Below, in pieces: positions 1-6,025 of a stretch of DNA of 6,025 bases. A model generated the notes under the pieces. It searched no databases. It was not told where the DNA came from and saw nothing but the letters and a program-made list of their open reading frames with translations. The stretch's first letter is position 1, and each line of letters begins with the position of its first letter. Source of the DNA: Gammaproteobacteria bacterium (GTDB lineage: Bacteria; Pseudomonadota; Gammaproteobacteria; Chromatiales; Chromatiaceae); contig JAUXGQ010000125.1 in the NCBI GenBank assembly GCA_030621975.1, positions 1-6,025 on the forward strand. The letters run 5' to 3'. The position numbers and the translations under genes were made by a program.

Positions 1-1
1 G

Positions 2-70
2 AAGACGGCGTTCAACGTCCTCAGGGACCCCAATCTGGCGCTGGTAGCCGAACGACGCATTCAGCCCTAA
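2..70 (+). CDS. Possible C-terminal end of a plus-strand gene, truncated by the window edge
   Basis: From position 2 an open frame gives 22 residues, starting KTAFNVLRDPNLALV and ending AERRIQP, followed by a TAA stop at 68-70. The composition is protein-like (alternating hydrophobic and charged residues) and third codon positions are mostly G or C. It would converge with the minus-strand gene ending at 86, leaving 15 bases between the stops. I do not recognise the family and see no motif. The call is weak: a fragment this short can be open by chance, and the minus strand in the same codon phase also reads as plausible protein (see findings). No convincing terminator hairpin lies between the two stops. 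Confidence 0.35.
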   Translation, partial: KTAFNVLRDPNLALVAERRIQP

Positions 71-85
71 ACCCTCCTGGGCAGG

Positions 86-832
86 TCAGGCTGGAGACCG
101 CGCGGACACCTCTTTCAAGGGAAGCGGGGCGCTGCGTTGTGCTTCCGGCCCTGCGCACTTCTTCCGCACACCAGGAAAAAGGCTGAAGCCCTCCTTCCCT
201 TCCAGATAACTCAGCAGGTCGACCAGGTGGTTTTGAGCCTCCAGCAACCGTTCTCGGCCTATCAGGTTTCCCGTTTCCTCCGCGTTGCGCAAGGCCTCGA
301 GGCTCTGTTGAACGGACTCGCTGTCGGAAAGGGGAGGCAGCGCCAGGCGCTCCTTGAACTCGTAGTAGGATATAGTGTCGAGCTCGATCCCATGCTCTCC
401 CCGGATCCTGCTCATTACCATCTTGCCGAGGGCTTTCTGTTCGGTGTGGGAAAAATTGAATGGACTCGCGGGGTGTTCCGGGTCCGTAGTAGCGAAGGCC
501 CCACGCACACCCTCCGCAAACCGAATGACTACCGGGTTCTGGGTGTAGGGACCGTAGCGAGAGACAGTCGTCAGCCATCCGAAGAACCGGACTACGAGAT
601 AGAGGGTCTCTTCGGCGTGGGTTCCTGCCAGGGCCTGCTGGTGCAGAGAGTTCATCCCGCCGAGTTCCAGAATATTGTAGATACGGCTCTGCAGGTCCTC
701 GCAGGCCGACAGGAAGGGGTTGACGTACAAGGCCGCCATCCTTGCACGTTCCTTTTCGCGGTTCTTCTCCTGGTCCTGGGACCAGGTCCAGACGGCCCAT
801 GCGCCCATTGCCAAAGGAATGATCCAATTCAT
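86..832 (-). CDS. Conserved hypothetical membrane-anchored protein, 248 residues
   Basis: The product starts with a short hydrophobic segment (residues 2-17, IIPLAMGAWAVWTW) and then a very charged stretch (19-31, QDQEKNREKERAR). This looks like a single N-terminal membrane anchor with a mostly helical domain in the cytoplasm. Well-formed blocks include NPFLSACEDLQSR (38-50), AEETLYLVVRFFGW (73-86), RYGPYTQNP (92-100), EQKALGKMVMSR (131-142), DTISYYEFKERL (152-163) and LLSYLEGKEGFSLFPG (206-221). From memory these blocks match a conserved family of unknown function; I can assign no activity and see no catalytic signature. The last 25 or so residues are low in order and rich in Pro and Ala. 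The ATG at 830-832 is preceded by AGGGG six bases upstream, a fair ribosome site. It lies 133 bases downstream of the GGDEF-EAL gene on the same strand, so it may be co-transcribed or use its own promoter at 891-919. Confidence 0.88.
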   Translation of the reverse strand: MNWIIPLAMGAWAVWTWSQDQEKNREKERARMAALYVNPFLSACEDLQSRIYNILELGGMNSLHQQALAGTHAEETLYLVVRFFGWLTTVSRYGPYTQNPVVIRFAEGVRGAFATTDPEHPASPFNFSHTEQKALGKMVMSRIRGEHGIELDTISYYEFKERLALPPLSDSESVQQSLEALRNAEETGNLIGRERLLEAQNHLVDLLSYLEGKEGFSLFPGVRKKCAGPEAQRSAPLPLKEVSARSPA

Positions 833-890
833 GGGAAACCCCTGTTGTGTCCGCGCTCGGCTCTGTCACCGATATTTCAAGAACTCGGAA

Positions 891-919
891 AGAATACAGA
901 ATCCAGACCTGTTTTTCCA
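891..919 (-). promoter_or_regulatory. Candidate sigma-70-type promoter for the 248-residue gene
   Basis: On the minus strand the gap between the two genes holds TGGAAA (914-919) and TATTCT (891-896), separated by exactly 17 bases. Each hexamer matches four of six consensus bases. Transcription would begin near 884, giving a leader of about 50 bases before the ATG at 832. No convincing rho-independent terminator for the GGDEF-EAL gene is visible in this gap, so read-through from that gene remains possible. Matches this weak occur by chance. Confidence 0.3.
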
Positions 920-965
920 GGAGCGCGCGACACGGGGACGGCGACAACGGCGGGCACAACCTGAT

Positions 966-3900
966 TCAAAGGGCGGGCGCGGTTAGTCCCTTTGCGATGT
1001 ATCGGCCTTTCTCACCGTACCACACGTCGTGAAGGGGCATCGGCTTGCCTATATAATAGCCTTGCGCATAATCTACGCCCAGCGTTTGCAGAACATCCAG
1101 GACATCCTGAGTTTCCACGAATTCGGCGATGGTTTCCAGGCCCATGACGTGTCCCAGCTGGTTGATGACCTCAACCATCGTTTGGTCCACGGGATTCTCC
1201 GTCAGATGACGGACGAATGATCCGTCGATCTTAAGATAATCCACTGGCAGCGTCTTCAGATAGCTGAAGGACGCGAATCCGCTGCCGAAGTCGTCCAGGG
1301 CAAAACGACAACCCATTTCCTTGAGTTCATTGACAAATCGATTGGCATGGGAAAAGTTTGCGATTGCCACCGTTTCAGTAATCTCGAAACAGAGCAGGCT
1401 TGGGGGCAGGCCGTGAGCGTCCAGGGCCTGCTTCACGTGCTTCAACAAGGAATTATCGCTGAGGACAGCCCCCGAAATGTTGATTCCGAACGTAGAGATC
1501 GAGAAAGAGGGGTCGTTTTTCCAGGCTTCGGCGAGCGTATCGATGGCTTTTCCCACCACCCAGTGGTCCAGAGTTGGCATCAGACCATAGCGTTCAGCAG
1601 CCGGGAGAAAGGATCCCGGCGCTATCAAATTGCCGTTGTTGTCTTTCATCCGGAGCAGAAGCTCGTAGTGCCCACATTTCTCTTCCCCGGTGCCGATCGA
1701 AGCGATGGGTTGAGCGAATAGAACAAAATGGCCCTCGTCCAGGGCCCGGTGAATGTGGGGGACCCACTGCATCTCCCTGTTCCAACGGGATGATTCTTCG
1801 TCGCCCGGCTGATAGATGTGCAGCTGATTGCGGCCCCTGCTCTTTGCGATGTAGCAGGCCTGGTCTACCGTACTGAGAATCTTCGCAACGGAGCTACCGG
1901 GGCTTCCGTCGACCGGGGCGACGCCGATGCTGATACCAATGGAAAACGTCTTGTCTTCCCATACGAAACGATAGGACTCCATCTGCTGCAGGATTTTCTC
2001 CGTAATCGCCACCGCCTTTTCCAGGGGGCAGGATTCCAGCAACAGCCCGAACTCGTCACCTCCGAGGCGGGCCAGGGTATCGCCTTTTCGCACCCGTTCT
2101 TTCAGCAGCGCCGAAATCTGCCGAAGCAGTTCGTCTCCCGCGGAGTGACCACAGGTGTCGTTTACGATCTTGAACTGGTCCAGATCCATGTAGCAGACTA
2201 CGTGTTGGACGCTGCCGTTCATCATTGCGGACTTCAACGTCTTGTCCAGGCGCATCTCAAACCCTATGCGGTTGATCAGTTGGGTAAGGGAATCGTGGGT
2301 CGCCTGGTAGGATAACTGCTTCATCAGCTTGTGACGGTCGGTCACATCATGCACGACAAGCACTCCGCCAATGACCTGCTTGGTTTTGTCGCGCAGCGGG
2401 GCGATATTGTGCTCGATGATGTACTTTTCCCCGGAAACCGACAACAGTGCCGCCTGCCCCAGATCGATCGCCGCCTGTTCTTCGTTCAGAGCTCGTTTCA
2501 CCGAGTTTGCGATAGAAGCGGCACCGAATTCGTCCAGGAGGTTCAAAACTATTTCTAGGGAGTGCTGTTCGGCATCGCCGCAGGTCCAGCCCGTTAACCG
2601 CTCCGAAGCAGGATTCATATAGACTATGCGACCGGAGACATCGGTGGTGATGACGCCGTCGCCGATGGATTGGAGGGTAACCAACGCCAGTTCCCGTTCC
2701 TTTTGAAGGGCTTCCCAGAGCTTCAGGCGTTCGGTGATGTCGTGAAAAACCACCACCATGCCGGTAATCTGGTTTTTCTGATCGCGCAGCGGGGCCGCGT
2801 TCTCTTCCACTGAAAACCACTTGCCGGATGTGCTGCGGAGCTGGGTCTGGTCGCTGAATTTCGCGATCCTGCCGTGTTGAAGTACACCGGTTAAGACGTC
2901 TTCTTCAATGGGTTGACGCTCCTCGTCCGTTACTTTGAACACCTTTAGCAGGTGCTGCTCTTTGGCCGTTGCCGAAGACCATCCGGTCAGCTTCTCAGCC
3001 TGCGGGTTCATGTAATCGATCAGGCCCTTGTTGTCCGTGGTGATAACGGCATCGGCAATCGAATGCAGCGTGACCTGAGCGCGTTCTTTCTCCAGTGCAA
3101 GAGCTCGCTCTGATGCTTTTAGCTCTGAAATATCGGTGTAGGATCCCGCCATTCGTATGGCCGCACCGTTTGCGTCCCGCACGGCTTTTCCCCGCCCGAG
3201 CATCCAGAGCCATTTTCCCTGCTTGGTTTTCAGTCTGAGTTCGCAGCGGAAGGGTTTACTCTGGTGGATGTGGTCGTCAATGGCCTTGGTGACCCGCGGC
3301 TCGTCCTCGGGGTGGATCAGACGCTTCCAGGCATTGAACAGTCCCGGAAACTCGTGTTCTCCGTAACCCAGAATCTTTCTGAAACGCGGCGACAGATAAA
3401 GCCGGTTGCTCTGAACATCCCAGTCCCAGACGCCGTCGTTGCTGCCGTTCACGGCGAGTTCGAACCGTTCCTCGCTCTTACGCACCTTGTTGGTGAAGCG
3501 ATCCAGTTCCTGGGCCATGTGGTTGAAGCTTTGGCCCAGTTTCGCCACCGGGTTCCGTCCCCAGGCGGGCACCCGCACACTGTAGTCTCCGTGGGCGATA
3601 CGGGCGGTTGCGTGGTTCAGCGCCCGGACCTTTTGCGCCAGCCGGTCGCGGGCAGAGCGTGAGGCAAGAAACGCCAGGAAAAATACTCCGGCGACCGTGA
3701 CAACGCCAACGTGAACGAGCGTGTTCTTCAGACGCGTATGCCAGGCTGCGTCGAATGCCACATTGACATATGCGATGGTGCCGGCTTCTCCTTGGACGGG
3801 CCATCGCTGCCAGTTTTCCTGCATCATTTTCGTCAAGGCTTCAACATCTGAAAGACCTTCTCCAAGCCAGGTGCCGGTGACAATCCGGTTGTCCTTATTC

Positions 3901-4208
3901 GCGATAACGATACCCTGAATATGAGGAAGACGAGACGCCTCCAGGATAAAGGCGTCCAGTTCCGCCGTATTGTCAGACATCAGGGCAAATCGGGTCGTGT
4001 TGGTAAGAAATAACCGCGTATTGGGTTCCGGCGCGTCCACAAAGTATCGAAAGTCCTCTACCAGAGAAGGCACCCTGGCATAAATAAACGCGCCCACGGA
4101 TACGACCGTGGCGATACTGAGCAGGACAATCAGACTGAATCTGAGTCGACTTGGCTTGATCAAGTTACGCACCGAGGTTGCTTCTGTCACAGTTCTTAAT
4201 GTTTCCAA
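966..4208 (-). CDS. Membrane-bound HAMP/triple-PAS GGDEF-EAL protein (cyclic di-GMP synthase/phosphodiesterase), 1080 residues
   Basis: The protein is predicted to make cyclic di-GMP from two GTP (GGDEF) and/or hydrolyse it to pGpG (EAL) at the inner membrane. Order: membrane segment 24-44; extracytoplasmic region 45-162, perhaps a Cache/PAS-like sensor; membrane segment 163-183; HAMP 184-240; PAS1 247-366 (PAS_3-like, with a PAC end GSYTDISELKASE); PAS2 372-495; PAS3 503-626; GGDEF 630-798; EAL 815-1062. GGDEF evidence: DSLTQLINR (639-647), MDLDQFKIVND (674-684), intact GGDEF (716-720), and the inhibitory RxxD site R707-D710 five residues before it. EAL evidence: the signature reads ELL (E849) rather than EAL. 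The other expected residues are present: N910, E942, DDFGSG (972-977), K993, E1029 and Q1049. Both domains therefore look active. There is no ATG start. The first start in frame is TTG (4206-4208); GTG at 4188-4190 and 4170-4172 are alternatives that keep the first membrane segment. None has a strong ribosome site. The stop is TGA at 966-968. The gene is divergent from the peptidase gene. Confidence 0.96.
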   Translation of the reverse strand: METLRTVTEATSVRNLIKPSRLRFSLIVLLSIATVVSVGAFIYARVPSLVEDFRYFVDAPEPNTRLFLTNTTRFALMSDNTAELDAFILEASRLPHIQGIVIANKDNRIVTGTWLGEGLSDVEALTKMMQENWQRWPVQGEAGTIAYVNVAFDAAWHTRLKNTLVHVGVVTVAGVFFLAFLASRSARDRLAQKVRALNHATARIAHGDYSVRVPAWGRNPVAKLGQSFNHMAQELDRFTNKVRKSEERFELAVNGSNDGVWDWDVQSNRLYLSPRFRKILGYGEHEFPGLFNAWKRLIHPEDEPRVTKAIDDHIHQSKPFRCELRLKTKQGKWLWMLGRGKAVRDANGAAIRMAGSYTDISELKASERALALEKERAQVTLHSIADAVITTDNKGLIDYMNPQAEKLTGWSSATAKEQHLLKVFKVTDEERQPIEEDVLTGVLQHGRIAKFSDQTQLRSTSGKWFSVEENAAPLRDQKNQITGMVVVFHDITERLKLWEALQKERELALVTLQSIGDGVITTDVSGRIVYMNPASERLTGWTCGDAEQHSLEIVLNLLDEFGAASIANSVKRALNEEQAAIDLGQAALLSVSGEKYIIEHNIAPLRDKTKQVIGGVLVVHDVTDRHKLMKQLSYQATHDSLTQLINRIGFEMRLDKTLKSAMMNGSVQHVVCYMDLDQFKIVNDTCGHSAGDELLRQISALLKERVRKGDTLARLGGDEFGLLLESCPLEKAVAITEKILQQMESYRFVWEDKTFSIGISIGVAPVDGSPGSSVAKILSTVDQACYIAKSRGRNQLHIYQPGDEESSRWNREMQWVPHIHRALDEGHFVLFAQPIASIGTGEEKCGHYELLLRMKDNNGNLIAPGSFLPAAERYGLMPTLDHWVVGKAIDTLAEAWKNDPSFSISTFGINISGAVLSDNSLLKHVKQALDAHGLPPSLLCFEITETVAIANFSHANRFVNELKEMGCRFALDDFGSGFASFSYLKTLPVDYLKIDGSFVRHLTENPVDQTMVEVINQLGHVMGLETIAEFVETQDVLDVLQTLGVDYAQGYYIGKPMPLHDVWYGEKGRYIAKGLTAPAL

Positions 4209-4432
4209 TTGGTGCGAAATCCGGGCGAGAGGCCGCTGGGCGTTGTTTGGCGCACTGCCACCCTTGATCGGCCTGAGGCCGTGATAACTTGATACTCCGT
4301 TCAGGGGAATGTGACGAATGCGGGGAACAAAAAGCAGCAGCCTTGGTCGCGACCGGTTCCCTGGCCCGGGCGTCCCAGCCGCAGCGCATGAGGCTTGTTC
4401 CTTTTTCGGACTTACCGCCCCTATTTACAGCA

Positions 4433-4452
4433 AGTGAACCATGCAGTTCACT
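4433..4452. promoter_or_regulatory. 20-base dyad, candidate operator
   Basis: Perfect seven-base arms AGTGAAC (4433-4439) and GTTCACT (4446-4452) flank a six-base spacer. The size and symmetry fit a binding site for a dimeric repressor or activator with recognition helices about one helical turn apart. It lies roughly 40 bases upstream of the first plus-strand promoter candidate, an activator-like position, and could also serve the divergent minus-strand gene. The arms contain GAAC-N6-GTTC; the Gram-positive LexA box uses an N4 spacer, so I do not assign it to LexA. The regulator is unknown. Confidence 0.45.
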
Positions 4453-4491
4453 GACCTACTTGACCACCACGCAAGTTCCGTTTCGGGGGTA

Positions 4492-4519
4492 TCCACATCG
4501 TTGGCCCAAACGCTACAAT
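4492..4519 (+). promoter_or_regulatory. Candidate promoter upstream of the TolB/M28 gene (distal)
   Basis: TACAAT at 4514-4519 matches the -10 consensus at five of six positions. TCCACA at 4492-4497, with a 16-base spacer, matches the -35 at four of six. Transcription would start near 4526, inside the triple repeat, leaving a leader of about 80 bases. This is the best -10 I found in the gap; the -35 is weak. Confidence 0.4.
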
Positions 4520-4522
4520 AGA

Positions 4523-4558
4523 TTCCGTGTCCTTCTGTGGATTCCGTGGTCAAAAAAA
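4523..4558 (+). repeat. Triple TTCYGTG repeat followed by GGTC and an A-run
   Basis: TTCCGTG (4523-4529), TTCTGTG (4533-4539) and TTCCGTG (4542-4548) occur ten and nine bases apart, about one DNA turn. They are followed by GTC and seven A. The outer copies share the longer ATTCCGTG (4522-4529, 4541-4548). The style resembles short intergenic elements built of repeated heptamers and ending GGT plus an A-rich tail, which I recall from many environmental bacterial genomes; that resemblance is from memory. It overlaps the predicted transcription start and leader of the downstream gene. Confidence 0.5.
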
Positions 4559-4575
4559 GAGCGGAAGACTAAAAG
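4547..4575 (+). promoter_or_regulatory. Alternative proximal promoter candidate for the TolB/M28 gene
   Basis: TGGTCA (4547-4552) and TAAAAG (4570-4575) have a 17-base spacer, each with four of six consensus matches. Transcription would begin near 4582, about 25 bases before the ATG. It is weaker at the -10 than the distal candidate, and at most one of the two need be real. Confidence 0.22.
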
Positions 4576-4606
4576 GTCGTGCAATCTCAGACCTGGAACG
4601 AAAAGA

Positions 4607-6025
4607 ATGAAACGCCGGATCATGAAGCCCTTGCAGCGATGGCTCGTCATAATCTTTGCCTGTTCTGTGGCCTTGCAGGCGCCTGCCGAAGAAAAACCCG
4701 GACAGGTGCCGACGGACAACGAACGACGACTGCTCTCCAATATACGACAGATGATATTCGAGGGACGGCGCTCCGGCGAAGGCTATTTCAGCAGCGACGG
4801 CGAACAAATGATCTTTCAGAGCGAACGGGAGCCAGGCAATCCGTTCTACCAGATCTATCACATGGATCTCGGAACGGGGGACACCCGCCGGGTCTCCCCG
4901 GGCATGGGCAAGACCACCTGCGCCTGGATACACCCCGCCGGCGATCGCGTCCTGTTCGCCTCAACCCACGCAGATCCACAGGCTCTGGCCAAACAACAGG
5001 AAGAATTGGACAAGCGGGCTGAAGGTCAGGGCAGCCGCTATTCCTGGAGTTTTGACGAACATTACGACATCTACGAAACCGGCTTAGACGGCAACCGCTT
5101 GCGCAATCTCACCCGCAGTCCAGGCTATGACGCCGAAGGCTCATGGTCGCCCGACGGGCGCCTGATCGTTTTTGCCTCCAACCGTCAGGCCTACACCGGC
5201 GAACTCTCGGCGGAGGACCGAAAGCGCATTGCCAACGACTCGTCCTATTTCATGGACCTATACCTCATGGATGCCGACGGCGGTAACCTGCGCCGCCTCA
5301 CCGCTACGCCCGGTTACGACGGCGGGCCCTTTTTCAACGCCCAGGGAACCAGGATCACCTGGCGCCGCTTTTCCCCGGACGGCACCAGGGCCGAGATCTG
5401 GACCATGAATATCGATGGGTCGGACAAGCGCCAGCTCACCCGGCTCGGCGCCATGTCCTGGGCGCCCTATTTCCACCCCTCCGGCGATTACATCATCTTC
5501 ACGACCAATCTCCATGGCTACGGCAACTTTGAACTCTACCTCGTGGATTCCGCGGGCCGGGCGGCACCGGTGCGAGTAACCGAGACAAAGGGTTTCGACG
5601 GGCTGCCGGTGTTCACGCCTGACGGCCAGCGCCTGGCCTGGACCAGCAAGCGCTCGGCGAGCGGGCGGCCGCAGATCTTCCTGGCCGATTGGAACCATGG
5701 GACAGCCCGCAAACTGCTGGGGCTGAGCGACCAACCCGACTCCGCCATCTCCCCGGATGCCCGACCGATCCTGGGGGGCGTCCCAAACCTCAACGCCACG
5801 TCACCGGCCATTACGACAGCGGATCTGCGACGCCACTTGGCATACCTGGCCTCGGATGCGCTGGGTGGACGGCTGACCGGAACCCCGGGCGAACGCCTGG
5901 CGAGCGACTATGTGGCAGGGGTATTCGCAGGCTTGGGCCTGCAACCGGCGGGAGACATGGGGGACTGGTTTCAGACCTTCGAATTTACCCAGGGCGTGTC
6001 CCTCGAGGCGGGTAACCGACTCACC
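4607..6025 (+). CDS. Secreted TolB-like propeller protein fused to an M28-type peptidase domain, N-terminal 473 residues (runs off the window)
   Basis: The frame is open from ATG 4607 to the window end with no stop. Residues 1-27 form a signal peptide (basic KRRIMK start, hydrophobic core WLVIIFACSVAL, likely cleavage after APA), so the protein should be periplasmic or secreted. C19 does not sit in a good lipobox because F17 precedes A18. Residues about 57-372 carry PD40/TolB-type propeller repeats, roughly six blades. Signatures include WSPDGRLIVFASNR (180-193), LMDADGGNLRRLT (220-232), MNIDGSDKRQLT (267-278) and FTPDGQRLAW (336-345). Charged insertions lie at about 122-150 and 194-213. From about 403 the sequence LRRHLAYLASDALGGRLTGT, then GERLASDYVAGVFAGLGLQP, matches the entry into M28 aminopeptidase-like domains. 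The zinc ligands lie beyond the window, so catalysis cannot be confirmed. The start was chosen because it is the first ATG in frame and has GGAA eight bases upstream; ATG 4622 is the alternative. The gene is divergent from the GGDEF-EAL gene. Confidence 0.92.
   Translation, partial: MKRRIMKPLQRWLVIIFACSVALQAPAEEKPGQVPTDNERRLLSNIRQMIFEGRRSGEGYFSSDGEQMIFQSEREPGNPFYQIYHMDLGTGDTRRVSPGMGKTTCAWIHPAGDRVLFASTHADPQALAKQQEELDKRAEGQGSRYSWSFDEHYDIYETGLDGNRLRNLTRSPGYDAEGSWSPDGRLIVFASNRQAYTGELSAEDRKRIANDSSYFMDLYLMDADGGNLRRLTATPGYDGGPFFNAQGTRITWRRFSPDGTRAEIWTMNIDGSDKRQLTRLGAMSWAPYFHPSGDYIIFTTNLHGYGNFELYLVDSAGRAAPVRVTETKGFDGLPVFTPDGQRLAWTSKRSASGRPQIFLADWNHGTARKLLGLSDQPDSAISPDARPILGGVPNLNATSPAITTADLRRHLAYLASDALGGRLTGTPGERLASDYVAGVFAGLGLQPAGDMGDWFQTFEFTQGVSLEAGNRLT

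Larger units (their letters stand above)
4209..4606. other. Divergent intergenic region, 398 bases
   Basis: This gap separates the 5' ends of the GGDEF-EAL gene and the TolB/M28 gene and should carry both sets of start signals. It contains a 13-base perfect palindrome with arms CGGCCT/AGGCCG around a central G (4269-4281), the 10-base palindrome GGTCGCGACC (4345-4354), a 20-base dyad (4433-4452), two TGACC copies four bases apart (4452-4465), a triple TTCYGTG repeat (4523-4548) and a run of seven A (4552-4558). I see no convincing sigma-70 promoter for the minus-strand gene. The minus frame stays open upstream of the TTG but offers no ATG, GTG or TTG in the part I read (4209-4350). A 39-codon ORF (4318-4437, plus) is discussed in findings but not called as a gene. 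Confidence 0.7.

Noticed and set aside
909..922. CCTG-TTTTTC-CAGG inverted repeat as a terminator or LexA box
   Set aside because: The stem is only four pairs with no following T-run on the relevant strand, and the spacing does not match the CTGT-N8-ACAG LexA site.
21..959. Long minus-strand open frame across the 248-residue gene
   Set aside because: It overlaps the better-supported frame at 86-832 throughout, and its translation is rich in Arg, Pro and Gly with no coherent blocks.
137..964. Long plus-strand open frame antisense to the 248-residue gene
   Set aside because: It is a reverse-strand shadow of a gene with clear conserved-looking blocks; its own translation shows no recognisable domain and no good ribosome site.
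4165..4389. Minus-strand 74-residue frame over the 5' end of the GGDEF-EAL gene
   Set aside because: It overlaps the N-terminal codons of the GGDEF-EAL gene in another frame, lacks hydrophobic or domain-like structure, and has no supporting ribosome site that I can see.
4324..4401. GGAACAA / TTGTTCC inverted repeat with T-run as a terminator
   Set aside because: The seven-base arms are 64 bases apart and no gene ends upstream of them on the plus strand.
4579..5022. Plus-strand frame starting GTG 4579 over the start of the peptidase gene
   Set aside because: It is out of frame with the signal peptide and propeller repeats that run from 4607 to the window end, and its translation is Arg/Thr-rich and patternless.
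5258..5734. Minus-strand open frame inside the propeller region
   Set aside because: It is antisense to clear TolB-type repeats and is explained by the high GC content of the coding strand.

Overview
The window is a moderately GC-rich stretch of a bacterial chromosome. It most likely comes from a Gram-negative proteobacterium, perhaps a gammaproteobacterium. That inference rests on a membrane-bound GGDEF-EAL protein of the HAMP/multi-PAS type common there, a secreted TolB-propeller/M28-type protein, and the codon style. No marker gene fixes the taxon. No rRNA, tRNA, CRISPR array, transposase or phage gene was seen.

Layout: (1) The left edge may hold the last 22 codons of a plus-strand gene ending at 70. 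(2) Positions 86-832, minus strand, encode a 248-residue membrane-anchored protein. I recognise it as a conserved hypothetical family with no assigned function. (3) A 133-base gap follows, with a plausible minus-strand promoter. (4) Positions 966-4208, minus strand, encode the main gene of the window: a 1080-residue sensor protein with two membrane segments, an extracytoplasmic sensor region, HAMP, three PAS domains, GGDEF and EAL. Both catalytic domains keep the residues expected for activity, and the GGDEF domain has an intact inhibitory RxxD site. (5) A 398-base divergent intergenic region (4209-4606) holds a 20-base dyad, two alternative plus-strand promoter candidates and a short triple repeat. 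(6) From 4607 to the right edge, plus strand, lies the first 473 codons of a secreted six-bladed TolB-like propeller protein entering an M28-type metallopeptidase domain. The window ends before its catalytic residues.

How the parts may work together: the GGDEF-EAL protein should make and/or break cyclic di-GMP in response to periplasmic and cytoplasmic signals. The 248-residue gene lies downstream on the same strand and may be co-transcribed, or may use its own promoter. The peptidase gene is divergent and may share control elements with the GGDEF-EAL gene. A functional link between the peptidase and cyclic di-GMP is only a positional inference. I do not see a clear new multi-gene system. The items most worth a second look are the intergenic repeat and dyad, the uncharacterised conserved membrane protein, and the left-edge reading frames.
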